Position numbers and translations under genes: made by a program. This document shows, piece after piece, positions 41,320 to 50,169 of a DNA stretch of 64,000 nt; the first letter of the stretch is position 1; each line of letters opens with the position of its first letter. A model generated the notes under the pieces. The model was not told where the DNA came from and did not search any database. It saw only the letters and a program-made list of their open reading frames with translations. The DNA comes from Mycolicibacterium sp. 018/SC-01/001 (lineage in GTDB: Bacteria > Actinomycetota > Actinomycetes > Mycobacteriales > Mycobacteriaceae): NCBI RefSeq assembly GCF_007096635.1, contig NZ_VKAA01000001.1, positions 310,001-374,000 of the forward strand. The letters run 5' to 3'.

Positions 41320-42324
41320 GTGCAACCGATCCCCGTCATCGCTCTGACCGGTTACCTCGGCGCGGGGAAGACGACGTTGCTCAACCACGTGCTGCGCACC
41401 CCGGATGCCCGAATCGGCGTGGTCATCAACGACTTCGGTGAGCTGAACGTCGACGCCGGTCTGGTCAGCGGCCAGGTCGACGAGCCGGCGTCCATCGCGG
41501 GCGGCTGCATCTGCTGTCTGCCTGACGACGGCGGTCTCGATGTGGCGCTGGCCCAGCTCGCCGATCCGCGTCTGCGACTGGACGCGATCATCGTGGAGGC
41601 CAGCGGCCTGGCCGAGCCGGTGGCGATCGCACGCATCATCCGGTTCAGCGGTGTCGACGGAATCCGGTCGGGCGGCGTGGTCGATGTGCTGGATGCGGTC
41701 ACCCACTTCGACACCGTCGACCGGGACGCCAGCCCGCCGGCTCGCTACGCCGCCGCGACGCTGGTGGTGGTCAACAAGCTGGATCAGGTCGCCGACCCGG
41801 ACGCCGCGCTGCGCCGCATCACCGAACGAGTGCGCGAGACCAACCCGCACGCGCAGATCGTGGGCGCCACGGCCGGGCGGATCGATCCCGCGCTGCTGTT
41901 CGACGTCGCGGCCGAGGAGCAGGTGGGGCAGCTGACGTTCCAGGAACTGCTCAAGGCCGACAACCGGCCGCACGACCACACCCACGCCGACGCGGTCACC
42001 GTGCTCAGCGACGGGTGCGTCGACCCCGGCGCGGTACTGGATCTGCTCGAGGAACCCCCGGCCGGCGTGTACCGGATGAAGGGCACGGTGGCGGTCCGTT
42101 TCCGCGGCGCGGTGCGCCGCTACGTGGTGAACGTCGTCGGCGCATCCGTGCACGTCGCACCTGCTCCCGCGAGAGCTCCGGCCAACTCCCTGGTCGCGAT
42201 CGGCATGCACCTCGACACCGACAGCGTGCACGCGGCGGTGGCGGCGGCGTTGGCACCCACCGACGGGACCGCCTCGGCAGCGGACATCCGCCGCCTGCAG
42301 CGTCATCGCCGGCTCAGCATCTGA
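41320..42324 (+). CDS. CobW/COG0523-family G3E GTPase (metallochaperone)
   Basis: A 334-residue GTP-binding protein. Walker A is G-A-G-K-T-T at residues 14-19, the metal motif C-x-C-C is C63-I-C65-C66, the switch/Walker B is 'IIVEASGLAEP', and the base-recognition motif is 'VNKLD'. A CobW C-terminal domain (about residues 225-310) follows, with a His/Asp cluster (H-D-H-T-H-A-D) before it. These GTPases deliver zinc, cobalt or other metals to target enzymes. Which metal cannot be decided; no Zur box is obvious. The GTG at 41320 is supported by the family N-terminus. Confidence 0.85.
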   Translation: MQPIPVIALTGYLGAGKTTLLNHVLRTPDARIGVVINDFGELNVDAGLVSGQVDEPASIAGGCICCLPDDGGLDVALAQLADPRLRLDAIIVEASGLAEPVAIARIIRFSGVDGIRSGGVVDVLDAVTHFDTVDRDASPPARYAAATLVVVNKLDQVADPDAALRRITERVRETNPHAQIVGATAGRIDPALLFDVAAEEQVGQLTFQELLKADNRPHDHTHADAVTVLSDGCVDPGAVLDLLEEPPAGVYRMKGTVAVRFRGAVRRYVVNVVGASVHVAPAPARAPANSLVAIGMHLDTDSVHAAVAAALAPTDGTASAADIRRLQRHRRLSI

Positions 42325-42328
42325 TGCC

Positions 42329-42334
42329 TAGGGT
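42329..42334 (+). promoter_or_regulatory. Putative -10 (TAGGGT) for leaderless DUF2237 gene
   Basis: TAGGGT lies 3-10 bases after the CobW stop and is followed by 6 bases and the ATG at 42341. Confidence 0.5.
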
Positions 42335-42340
42335 GGGCCG

Positions 42341-42739
42341 ATGGCACAACGTGGGGAAGAACTCAACGTGCTCGGCGAACCGCTGGACCCCTGCGGCTCC
42401 GACCCTGTCACCGGGTTCTACCGCGACGGCTGTTGCAGCACCGGCGATCAGGACATCGGCCTGCACACCATCTGCGCGGTCGTGACGGCGGAGTTCCTCG
42501 CTCATCAGCGCTCGATCGGTAACGACCTGATCACACCGATGCCCGCCTACCGCTTCCCCGGCCTGGTGCCGGGGGACCGCTGGTGTGTGACCGCGCGCAA
42601 CTGGCTGCGCGCACACCGCGACGGGCAGGCCTGCCCGGTGGTGCTGGCCTCGACGCACGAACGCACCCTCGACGTGGTGCCGCTGGAGGTACTGGCGTCC
42701 TACGCCGTGGACGTCCCCGACAACCCAGCAGGACTGTGA
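42341..42739 (+). CDS. DUF2237 family protein
   Basis: A 132-residue protein of the DUF2237 family, nearly all of which is conserved. 'NVLGEPLDPCGSDPVTGFYRDGCC' at the N-terminus, 'GLHTICAVVTAEFLAHQRSIGNDL' next, and 'FPGLVPGDRWCVTARNWLRA' after that. The three conserved cysteines early in the chain suggest a metal- or redox-active role; no function is established. A -10 box six bases before the ATG suggests its own leaderless transcript immediately after the CobW-like gene. Confidence 0.85.
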   Translation: MAQRGEELNVLGEPLDPCGSDPVTGFYRDGCCSTGDQDIGLHTICAVVTAEFLAHQRSIGNDLITPMPAYRFPGLVPGDRWCVTARNWLRAHRDGQACPVVLASTHERTLDVVPLEVLASYAVDVPDNPAGL

Positions 42740-42764
42740 CGGCTCCGGCGGGTTAGCGTCGGGC

Positions 42765-43415
42765 ATGGCTTCGGTGTTGACGGTGAACACGGCGCCCGCG
42801 CCGGTCGATCTCGGCGTGCTGCGCTCCGGCATCGACAAACGACCGGCTGCAGAACCGCTCGAGGTGCGGGCTCCCGGGTCGCGGGCGAGCGGCTTCGGCA
42901 GCGGCGTCGTCGGTGACTCCATCTGCGACCGGCGTCACCACGGCGGCGACGACCAGGCGGTGTACGCCTACGCCCGCGAGGACCTCGACCGCTGGGCGGC
43001 AGAACTCGACCGCGAACTGACCAACGGGATGTTCGGGGAGAACCTCACGACGACCGGTGTCGACGTGACGGGCGCGCTGGTGGGCGAGCGGTGGGCGGTC
43101 GGATCGGACGGGCTGGTCCTCGAGGTCACCAGCCCCCGCACACCGTGCCGGACGTTCACCACATGGCTGGGTATCCGCGGCTGGATGAAGACGTTCACCG
43201 CCGCCGCGCTGCCGGGCGCCTACTTCCGGGTCATCACGCCGGGCACAGTGCGCGCCGGCGATGCGATCGAGATCGTGTCGCGGCCCGACCACGCGGTCAG
43301 CGTCGGTGTCGTGTTCCGCGCGTTGATGTCCGAGCCCGATCTGCTGCCCGAGCTCGCGGCCGCGGATGCCTTGCCCGACAAGATCAAGCGACAGGTCGCC
43401 AAGCGTGTGAGGTGA
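42765..43415 (+). CDS. MOSC-domain protein (YiiM-like)
   Basis: A 216-residue MOSC protein. 'GSGVVGDSICDRRHHGGDDQAVYAY' and 'FGENLTTTGVDV' are diagnostic, and the conserved Cys lies in 'TPCRTF'. These domains bind or act with molybdenum cofactor; the YiiM branch handles N-hydroxylated compounds. No partner reductase is visible. The ATG at 42765 lies 5 bases after TAGCGT, again a possible short or leaderless transcript. The gene sits between DUF2237 and the MscS channel on the same strand. Confidence 0.85.
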   Translation: MASVLTVNTAPAPVDLGVLRSGIDKRPAAEPLEVRAPGSRASGFGSGVVGDSICDRRHHGGDDQAVYAYAREDLDRWAAELDRELTNGMFGENLTTTGVDVTGALVGERWAVGSDGLVLEVTSPRTPCRTFTTWLGIRGWMKTFTAAALPGAYFRVITPGTVRAGDAIEIVSRPDHAVSVGVVFRALMSEPDLLPELAAADALPDKIKRQVAKRVR

Positions 43416-43542
43416 GTCCCAATCGCGCTGCGGATCTGCCCGATGTGGTTTCGCACCGCACGGCAGCCGGGAACGCCTCGGGTGCGCCACATGCGGACGA
43501 CGACGTCCCCCTCCTGGCGCGGACCCCGATCCTGAAGGAGCG

Positions 43543-44673
43543 GTGTTCCCTGTGGACGATGCGACTTTCGCACCCGCGACCCACCTGGCGACCGCCACGG
43601 CGTGGATCGCAGGCGCCGTCGGCCTGGCCTACGCGGTGGGCCTCGCCCTGTACTGGTTGTTGCAACGGCTGGGCCGGCGCAGCCGTGTGCTGCGCGACAT
43701 CGCCGATCTGACCCGCAGACCGTTACGCGCGACGCTGGTGGTGATCGCGGCGTCGGCCGGGATGCGGCGGGTGTCCGACGGCGAGGCGGGCTGGCGCGGC
43801 GTGCTCGACCACGCGTTGGTGCTCGTGCTGATCGGTACCGTGACCTGGCTGATCGCCAGCCTCATGATGGTGGCCGAACGGCAGGTCATCGGCCGCTTCG
43901 CCGGCGGTGACACCGGACTGACCGATGCCGATCGACACCGGCGCAAGATCCGGACGCAGGTCACCACGCTGCGCCGGCTCGTCGTCGCGGTGGTCGTGGT
44001 GCTGGGTGTGGCGGCGGCGTTGATGACGTTCCCGTCGTTCAGCGACATCGGCAAGACGGTGTTCGCCTCGGCCGGCGTGCTGACCGTGGTCGCCGGCCTG
44101 GCGGCCCAGACCTCGCTGGGCTCGGTGTTCGCCGGCATCCAGATCGCGTTCTCCGACGCGATCCGCGTCGGAGACGTGGTGGTGCTCGAGGACGAATGGG
44201 GCCGCATCGAAGAGATCACGCTCACCTATGTGGTCGTGCATCTGTGGGACGAGCGCCGGCTGGTGCTGCCGTGCACGTACTTCACCACGACGCCGTTCCA
44301 GAACTGGACCCGCAACGCGACCCAGTTACTCGGCACTGCGGAACTCGACGTCGACTTCACCGTGCCGTTCGACGCGATGAGGGCCGAATTGGATCGGTTG
44401 CTGCGCGCCAACGAGAAGTGGGACGGTCGCGTCGGGGTGCTGCAGGTGACCGACGCCGTCGACGGCGTCGTGCGGGTGCGGATGCTGGTCAGTGCGCCGG
44501 ATGCCACTCAGCTGTTCGATCTGCGGTGCGATGTGCGCGAGGGCATGGTGGCGTGGCTGCAGAGCGTCAATCCCGGCGCGCTGCCGGTCCGGCGCATCGA
44601 GCACCAGACCATCACAGCCCGGGCGTTCGAGGAAAACCGGTCAGCGGATCGTGTAGCCGCCGTCGATCAGTAG
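43543..44673 (+). CDS. Small-conductance mechanosensitive ion channel (MscS family)
   Basis: A 376-residue membrane protein with about five hydrophobic segments (residues 15-40, 58-76, 88-112, 145-165 and 173-195). The last one is the pore helix with 'VVAGLAAQTSLGSVFAGIQIAFSD', followed by the MscS beta domain ('IRVGDVVVLEDEWGRIEEITLTY', then 'LPCTYFTTTPFQNW'). It releases solutes on osmotic downshock. AAGGAG lies 2 bases before the GTG at 43543 and 11 before a GTG at 43552, so the exact start is open. The 3' end overlaps the convergent SDR by 33 bases. Confidence 0.87.
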   Translation: MFPVDDATFAPATHLATATAWIAGAVGLAYAVGLALYWLLQRLGRRSRVLRDIADLTRRPLRATLVVIAASAGMRRVSDGEAGWRGVLDHALVLVLIGTVTWLIASLMMVAERQVIGRFAGGDTGLTDADRHRRKIRTQVTTLRRLVVAVVVVLGVAAALMTFPSFSDIGKTVFASAGVLTVVAGLAAQTSLGSVFAGIQIAFSDAIRVGDVVVLEDEWGRIEEITLTYVVVHLWDERRLVLPCTYFTTTPFQNWTRNATQLLGTAELDVDFTVPFDAMRAELDRLLRANEKWDGRVGVLQVTDAVDGVVRVRMLVSAPDATQLFDLRCDVREGMVAWLQSVNPGALPVRRIEHQTITARAFEENRSADRVAAVDQ

Positions 44674-45405
44674 GTCGGCACCGGTGATCATCGCCGCGGC
44701 ATCCGACGCGAGAAACACTGCTGCAGCCGCGATTTCGTCGGGATAGGCGAAGCGACCCACCGGGATCTGCTTCTTCAGCTCGTCGCCGCGCGGGTTGTCC
44801 CAGGCCGTGCGCCCGAGATCGGTCAGCACCACGGTCGGTGAGATCGTGTTCACCCGCACGCCGCGCGATCCCCACTCCGCGGCCAGCACCTTGGACACGC
44901 CCACGACACCGAACTTCGAGGCGCAGTAGGCGACGTGCTGGTCGAGCGCGACCGTCGCGGCCTGCGACGCCATGTTCACGATGACGCCCCCGCCGGCACC
45001 GAGCATGTGCTGCCCGACCGCTTGGCTGACCAGGAAGGTGCCGGTGAGGTTGACCGCGATGGTCTTGGTCCACGCGTCGAGCGGAAGATCTTCGGCGGGC
45101 GCCAGCATCGCGATCCCTGCGCTGTTGACCAGGATGTCGATGCGGTCGAACGCCGCGACGACGTCGTCGACGACCGCGCCGACCGACGCCGGATCGGCCA
45201 CGTCAGCGGCGAATCCCGCGCTTTCGGAACCCAATTCGGCTGCACGCTGCTGCGCCGCCTCTACGTTCAGATCGACGACGGCGACGCGCGCGCCCTTGGT
45301 CGCGAAGGCGGTGGCGATGGCCGCGCCGATACCCGACGCGCCCCCCGTCACCATCGCGGTCTTGCCGGTCAACGGGAAGTCCAGATCGACTACCGGTTCG
45401 GTCAT
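44641..45405 (-). CDS. SDR-family polyol dehydrogenase of the SorC locus
   Basis: A 254-residue SDR with the coenzyme motif 'TGGASGIGAA' at residues 20-29, N-S-A-G, catalytic Ser in 'NMASQAA' and Y-C-A-S-K. The N-terminal 'LDFPLTGKTAMVTGG' and overall length resemble polyol dehydrogenases such as the D-threitol dehydrogenase described in Mycobacterium smegmatis; the substrate is inferred from context. AAAGGA precedes the ATG at 45405. It follows the SorC regulator by 30 bases on the same strand and lies beside an RbsABC-type importer, so it probably oxidises an imported polyol. Confidence 0.82.
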   Translation of the reverse strand: MTEPVVDLDFPLTGKTAMVTGGASGIGAAIATAFATKGARVAVVDLNVEAAQQRAAELGSESAGFAADVADPASVGAVVDDVVAAFDRIDILVNSAGIAMLAPAEDLPLDAWTKTIAVNLTGTFLVSQAVGQHMLGAGGGVIVNMASQAATVALDQHVAYCASKFGVVGVSKVLAAEWGSRGVRVNTISPTVVLTDLGRTAWDNPRGDELKKQIPVGRFAYPDEIAAAAVFLASDAAAMITGADLLIDGGYTIR

Positions 45406-45435
45406 GGTGGAGTCCTTTCGCTGCAGGGACGGTGC

Positions 45436-46356
45436 CTAATCCAGGACCGCGGCGGCGATCTCGGTGTCGGTCACCAGTGCGGAGATCAGTCCGGAGCGCA
45501 GGACGGCGCGGGTGGCGACGATCTTCTCGGCTCCGGCACAGATCGCGATCACGGTGGGGATGGCGCGCAGACCTTTCTCGGTGATTCCCATGCGGCGTTC
45601 GTCGAGCCCTGCGATGCGTCGGCCGTTGGCATCGAGCAACAGGCCGCACGTCTCGGCCCGAACTCCTGCCTCGTAGAGCTCGGCGGCCTCCTCCTCGGGC
45701 ACCGACGTGTACACCTGTGAGGCCTCGGCGGTCCAGCCGCCGACCGACACGAGCGCGCAGGTGACCCGGCCGTGGTTGGCGAACGCGTCCTTGATCTGCG
45801 GGGTGCTCGCCAGACTCCTGGCCGTGCGGGCGTCGGCCACCACGTACGGCGCGTACAGCGGCCACGACTTGCCGCCGGTCACCTCGGTGATGCGCCGGGT
45901 CAGGTCGGCGCCGTTGGAGGTGAGCCCGCCGGCCAGGCCGGTCAGCTGTACGACGTCGCAGCGCGGCAGATCGTGCAGATACGGCGCGATGCGGGTCATC
46001 GTGCGCCCGCAGTCGATGCCGATGACGTCGCCCTTGCGCAACACGGAGTGCAGCAGATCGGCCATCGCCTTGGCGACCGCCTCGACCCGGTCGGCGATGT
46101 TCTTCGACTGCGCGACAACGGCATACGCGTGCTGCAGGGAGTACCGCTTCTGCAACGCACTCGACAGCTCGACGTCGATCGCACCCGGATCGTGGATGGT
46201 GATCTCGACCATGCCGGATTCCAGGGCCTCTTCGAGCATGCGAGCCACTTTGAAGCGGGACAGGCCGAACTCCTCGGCGATCTCGACGCGTGTGCGTCCC
46301 TCCAGGTAGTAGCGGCGGGCGATGACGGCGCGCTGGAAGAGTTCGTCCGGTCCCAT
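45436..46356 (-). CDS. SorC/DeoR-superfamily sugar-responsive regulator
   Basis: A 306-residue regulator. The N-terminal helix-turn-helix covers about residues 10-50 ('RTRVEIAEEFGLSRFKVARMLEEALESG'), and a C-terminal sugar-phosphate-binding domain covers about residues 60-300 ('VIGIDCGRTMTRIAPYL', 'GGLTSNGADLTRRI'). SorC proteins usually form tetramers and bind phosphorylated or free polyols. The start is set by GGGAGGTGAG just before the ATG at 46356; an upstream ATG at 46384-46386 lies without such a site and within the operator region. Divergent from the polyol dehydrogenase/importer operon, with four phased binding sites between. Confidence 0.87.
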   Translation of the reverse strand: MGPDELFQRAVIARRYYLEGRTRVEIAEEFGLSRFKVARMLEEALESGMVEITIHDPGAIDVELSSALQKRYSLQHAYAVVAQSKNIADRVEAVAKAMADLLHSVLRKGDVIGIDCGRTMTRIAPYLHDLPRCDVVQLTGLAGGLTSNGADLTRRITEVTGGKSWPLYAPYVVADARTARSLASTPQIKDAFANHGRVTCALVSVGGWTAEASQVYTSVPEEEAAELYEAGVRAETCGLLLDANGRRIAGLDERRMGITEKGLRAIPTVIAICAGAEKIVATRAVLRSGLISALVTDTEIAAAVLD

Positions 46357-46389
46357 CTCACCTCCCACCACCGCGCTGCTGAACATGTC

Positions 46390-46485
46390 TGCTCATATGA
46401 GCACAGCTGCTTGACATGTGAGCATAGCCCAGAGAATGATCCACATCACAAGGATCAGATGAGCGGAATCTGTAACAGATGAGCA
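46390..46485. promoter_or_regulatory. Four-copy iteron operator array for the SorC regulator
   Basis: The 10-mer CA-N2-TGAGC-R occurs as CATATGAGCA (46394), CATGTGAGCA (46415), CAGATGAGCG (46456) and CAGATGAGCA (46476). Spacings are 21, 41 and 20 bases, so all four lie on one DNA face. The first copy is half of the perfect palindrome TGCTCATATGAGCA (46390-46403). A TTGACA -35 (46411-46416) with AATGAT 18 bases on (46435-46440) lies between copies. Confidence 0.7.
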
Positions 46486-46498
46486 CGAGGAGTGCGCG

Positions 46499-47536
46499 AT
46501 GACGGCTACTGCCGCACCGACCCCGGCCACGATGCGGGCCAGTGTGATGACCGGCGTCGGCGCCCTGCAGATCGAGGACAGGCCGGTGCCCGCTCCGGGT
46601 GAGCACCAGGTTCTCGTCGAGGTCGCGGCCGTCGGCGTGTGCGGCTCCGACGTGCACTACTACCGGCACGGGCGCATCGGCGATTTCGTCGTCGAGCAAC
46701 CGATGATCCTGGGCCACGAACTGTCCGGACGTATCGCCGCTGTCGGCGCCGGCGTCGACCCGCAGCGGGTCGGGCAGCGCGTCGCCGTCGAACCGCAGCA
46801 TCCGTGCCGCCGGTGTGAGCAATGCCGGGCGGGCCGCTACAACCTGTGCCCGCAGATCGAGTTCTATGCCACCCCACCGATCGACGGGGCATTCTGCCGC
46901 TACGTGCTGGCCGATGACGATATGGCCCACCCGGTGCCGGACACGATGTCCGACGACGCCGCCGCGCTACTCGAACCGCTGTCAGTGGCGATCGCCACCA
47001 TGCGCAAGGCGCACGTCGCACCCGCCACGTCGATCCTGATCGCCGGCGCCGGACCGATCGGTGTCATCTGCGCGCAGACCGCCCGCGCATTCGGGGCCGC
47101 CCGCATCGTCGTCACCGACCTCGTCGGCTCCCGCCGGGAGAAGGCCCTGCAGTTCGGCGCGACCGAGGTGCTCGATCCCACCGCGGTCGACGTCTCCGCG
47201 ATCGACCCGGTCAACGCGTTCGTCGACGCGACCGGCGTGCCCGCCGCGGTCATGAGCGGCATCAAGGCCGTCGGTCCAGCCGGGCATGTCGTGCTGGTGG
47301 GCATGGGCGCCGACGAGTACCCGCTGCCCGTGGCCCACATCGCCAACAACGAGATCAGTCTCACCGGCGTCTTCCGCTACACCGACACCTGGCCCGCGGC
47401 CATCCACCTCGTGTCCAGCGGCGCCGTCGATCTCGACGCGATGGTGACCGGCCGCTACGACCTCGAGCACGTCGGGGACGCCCTCGACAGCGACTCCGAA
47501 CCCGCCAGCCTCAAGTCGATCGTGGAGCCGCGATGA
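46499..47536 (+). CDS. Zinc-dependent polyol (sorbitol/xylitol-type) dehydrogenase
   Basis: A 345-residue medium-chain dehydrogenase. The catalytic zinc site starts with 'CGSDVHYYRHG' and 'GHELSG'. The structural zinc lobe is intact with four Cys ('CRRCEQCRAGRYNLC'), and the NAD motif is 'AGAGPIGVICA'. Sorbitol, xylitol and L-threitol dehydrogenases have this layout. GAGGAG is present about 8 bases before the ATG at 46499. It is the first gene of the plus-strand operon and overlaps the importer ATPase by 4 bases, so it likely oxidises what the importer brings in. Confidence 0.87.
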   Translation: MTATAAPTPATMRASVMTGVGALQIEDRPVPAPGEHQVLVEVAAVGVCGSDVHYYRHGRIGDFVVEQPMILGHELSGRIAAVGAGVDPQRVGQRVAVEPQHPCRRCEQCRAGRYNLCPQIEFYATPPIDGAFCRYVLADDDMAHPVPDTMSDDAAALLEPLSVAIATMRKAHVAPATSILIAGAGPIGVICAQTARAFGAARIVVTDLVGSRREKALQFGATEVLDPTAVDVSAIDPVNAFVDATGVPAAVMSGIKAVGPAGHVVLVGMGADEYPLPVAHIANNEISLTGVFRYTDTWPAAIHLVSSGAVDLDAMVTGRYDLEHVGDALDSDSEPASLKSIVEPR

Positions 47537-49068
47537 CCTCACCGCTACTGCGCTGCAACGACATTCGCAAGAGCTTCGGCGGCGTTCCGGTGCTCGAGGG
47601 CATCACTCTGGATCTGCAACCGGGCACGGTCACCGCACTGGCGGGCGAGAACGGCGCCGGCAAGTCGACGCTGATGAAGATCATCAGCGGGCAGTACAGC
47701 GCCGATCACGGCACCGTGACCGTCGGCGACACCACGCTGGCACCGGGCAACACCAAGGACGCGGTGCGCCACGGTGTGGCGATCGTGCCCCAGGAACTCG
47801 CCTCGATCGAGAACATGTCGGTCTACGAAAACCTTTTCGTGGGGCGCGAACTCACCGTCGGCCCGTTCCTGAACCGGCGCGCGATGATCGATCAGGCACG
47901 CGACGCGCTGGCCGTGTTCGGTGTGGCCATCGACCCGTCTGCACGGATGGGCAGCTTGCCGGTGGGGTTGCGGCAGATCGTCGAGATCGTCAAGGCGGCC
48001 AGCACCGGAGCCCGGGTCGTGATGCTCGACGAACCCACCTCGGCGATCTCCGAGCGCGAGGTCGAGGGTCTCTACAAGGTGGTGCGGCGCCTGCGTGAGC
48101 ACGGTGTGGCGATGGTCTACACGACGCACAAGATGGCCGAGATCCGGGCGATCGCCGACCGGGTCGTGGTGCTGCGCGACGGCGGGCTGATCCTGGACAA
48201 GCCGATCGACGACGTCAGCGACGACGACATCGTGACCGCGATGATCGGCCGCGAGCTCGACGCCCTGTTCCCCGACCGCCCGACACCGGGCACCGATCCC
48301 GTGCTCGAGGTGCGCGACCTCCAGGTCGACGGCGCCTCCGGGCCGGTGTCGTTCACAGTGCACGCCGGCGAGATCGTGGGTTTGGCCGGTCTCGTCGGCG
48401 CAGGCCGCACCGAACTGCTGGAGGCCGTCTTCGGCGCCCGGTCCAGCAGCGCGGGCCAGATCACGGTGCGCGGCAAGGCCGTCAAGCGCAATCAGCCCGC
48501 GGCGGCGATCACCGCGGGCATGGCGATGGTGCCCGAGGACCGCAAGCTGTCCGGGGTGGTGCTGTCGATGAGCGTGCTCGACAACGGCACCCTGCCCCGC
48601 CTCTCGTCGTTCTCCCTGGCCGGCTGGCTGCGGGCCCGGGCCCGCAACAAGGCGGTGTCCGAGGTGATGTCGTCGGTGCGGCTCAAGACGCGGGGGCTGA
48701 GCCAGGAGGTGGGCACGCTGTCGGGTGGCAACCAGCAGAAGGTGGTGCTGGCCCGCTGGTTGACCGGCGACGTCAACGTGCTGCTGCTCGACGAGCCGAC
48801 TCGAGGAGTCGACGTCGGCGCGCGCAGCGAGATCTATCGCATCGTCACCGAATTCGCGGCGAACGGGATGGCGGTGCTGATGGCATCGTCGGACATGCCC
48901 GAGATCGTCGGACTGTCCCACCGCGCGTTCGTCATGCGCGAGGGCACATTCGTCGGCGAACTCGACCGCGACGCCCTCGACCACCCCGAGGTCCAGGAAT
49001 CGGTGTTCCGCCTGGCCACGGCACTCGACAGCAGAGCACCGACGACCCCGCAGCAGGAGGCCTCATGA
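47533..49068 (+). CDS. Sugar ABC importer ATPase (RbsA-type, two ATPase domains)
   Basis: A 511-residue double ATPase. The first domain has a normal Walker A (G-E-N-G-A-G-K-S at residues 38-45). The second has the degenerate 'GLVGAGRTELLEA' typical of RbsA/XylG, with the signature L-S-G-G-N-Q-Q-K and Walker B 'VLLLDEPTRGVDVG'. It powers ribose/galactose/xylose-family importers (CUT2). The ATG overlaps the dehydrogenase stop and its own stop overlaps the permease start, so the operon is tightly coupled. Confidence 0.92.
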   Translation: MTSPLLRCNDIRKSFGGVPVLEGITLDLQPGTVTALAGENGAGKSTLMKIISGQYSADHGTVTVGDTTLAPGNTKDAVRHGVAIVPQELASIENMSVYENLFVGRELTVGPFLNRRAMIDQARDALAVFGVAIDPSARMGSLPVGLRQIVEIVKAASTGARVVMLDEPTSAISEREVEGLYKVVRRLREHGVAMVYTTHKMAEIRAIADRVVVLRDGGLILDKPIDDVSDDDIVTAMIGRELDALFPDRPTPGTDPVLEVRDLQVDGASGPVSFTVHAGEIVGLAGLVGAGRTELLEAVFGARSSSAGQITVRGKAVKRNQPAAAITAGMAMVPEDRKLSGVVLSMSVLDNGTLPRLSSFSLAGWLRARARNKAVSEVMSSVRLKTRGLSQEVGTLSGGNQQKVVLARWLTGDVNVLLLDEPTRGVDVGARSEIYRIVTEFAANGMAVLMASSDMPEIVGLSHRAFVMREGTFVGELDRDALDHPEVQESVFRLATALDSRAPTTPQQEAS

Positions 49069-50105
49069 GCACCGACGTCGACAGCAGCGCACAGCCACCC
49101 GGCCCGTCAGCGGCACCGACGGTCGCCTCGCCGATCACCGGCGAACCCGTCAAACTGTTCTCCCGCCAATGGATCTCGGGTGTCCTGCTGCGCTACTCCA
49201 TGGTGATCGTGGTGCTGCTGGTCATCGCGTACTTCAGCTACCGCAGTGCCCGCTTCTCCACTCCCGACAACCTGGTCACGATCCTGGTTGCCGCGGCACC
49301 GTTCGCGCTGATCGCGCTCGGGCAGACACTGGTGATCCTGACCGGCGGGATCGACTTGAGCGTCGGCAGCGTGATCGCGGTGTCGGCGATGTCGGCCGCG
49401 GCCACCGCGAAGGCCAATCCGGGTCAGGTGTGGATGACCGTGCTGGTGGCGATTCTCGTCGGGCTGGCCGTCGGCTGCGTGAACGGATTCTTGGTGTCGC
49501 GCATCAACGTTCCCCCGTTCATCGCGACGCTCGGCACCCTCACGGCTGGCTCCGGTCTGGCGTACGTCATCGGCGGCGGTGCCCCGATCAACGGACTGCC
49601 CGCGGAGTTCGGCTCGATCGCCAACACCAAGATCCTCGGGCTGCAGATCCCGGTGCTGCTGATGATCATCGGCATCATCGCGCTCGCGATCATCATGAAG
49701 CGCACCACCTACGGTATGCGGGTGTATGCGGTCGGCGGCAACCGCAACGCCGCCGAGATCGCGGGTATCAACGCCAAGAACGTGCTGTTCAGCGTCTACG
49801 CGATTTCCGGTCTGCTGGCCGGTCTCTCGGGTGTCATGCTCGCCTCCCGCGTCATCTCGGGCCCGCCGAACCTGGGCCAGGGCTACGAGCTCGACGCCAT
49901 CGCCGCCGTGGTCATCGGCGGCGCCAGCCTGATGGGCGGCCGCGGCAGCATCTGGGGCACCGCGTTGGGTCTGTTCATGATCATGACGCTCAACAACGGC
50001 CTCGACATCCTGGTCGTCCCGGCCTACTGGCAGGACGTCATCAAGGGTGTGCTGATCGTCGCCGCCGTCGCGGTCGATGTCTGGTCCTCGAGGAGGCGCA
50101 CCTGA
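49065..50105 (+). CDS. Sugar ABC importer permease (RbsC-type)
   Basis: A 346-residue membrane protein with about 8-10 helices. Family blocks are '[18 protein letters not shown]' and '[35 protein letters not shown]', and '[24 protein letters not shown]' near the C-terminus. It forms the channel of the CUT2 importer with the double ATPase and the binding protein. A hydrophilic N-terminal tail of about 35 residues rich in Pro and Ser precedes the first helix. Overlaps the ATPase by 4 bases. Confidence 0.9.
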   Translation: MSTDVDSSAQPPGPSAAPTVASPITGEPVKLFSRQWISGVLLRYSMVIVVLLVIAYFSYRSARFSTPDNLVTILVAAAPFALIALGQTLVILTGGIDLSVGSVIAVSAMSAAATAKANPGQVWMTVLVAILVGLAVGCVNGFLVSRINVPPFIATLGTLTAGSGLAYVIGGGAPINGLPAEFGSIANTKILGLQIPVLLMIIGIIALAIIMKRTTYGMRVYAVGGNRNAAEIAGINAKNVLFSVYAISGLLAGLSGVMLASRVISGPPNLGQGYELDAIAAVVIGGASLMGGRGSIWGTALGLFMIMTLNNGLDILVVPAYWQDVIKGVLIVAAVAVDVWSSRRRT

Positions 50106-50169
50106 GGCGAGCCGAATCACCCATCTCTGCATCACATTTCACTGTCGAAATCGAAAGAAGAGAGAATCC

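Noticed and set aside
47545..48984. Minus-strand open frame of 479 codons opposite the RbsA-type ATPase
   Set aside because: All Walker and signature motifs lie on the plus strand; the minus frame is Asp/His/Arg-rich noise.
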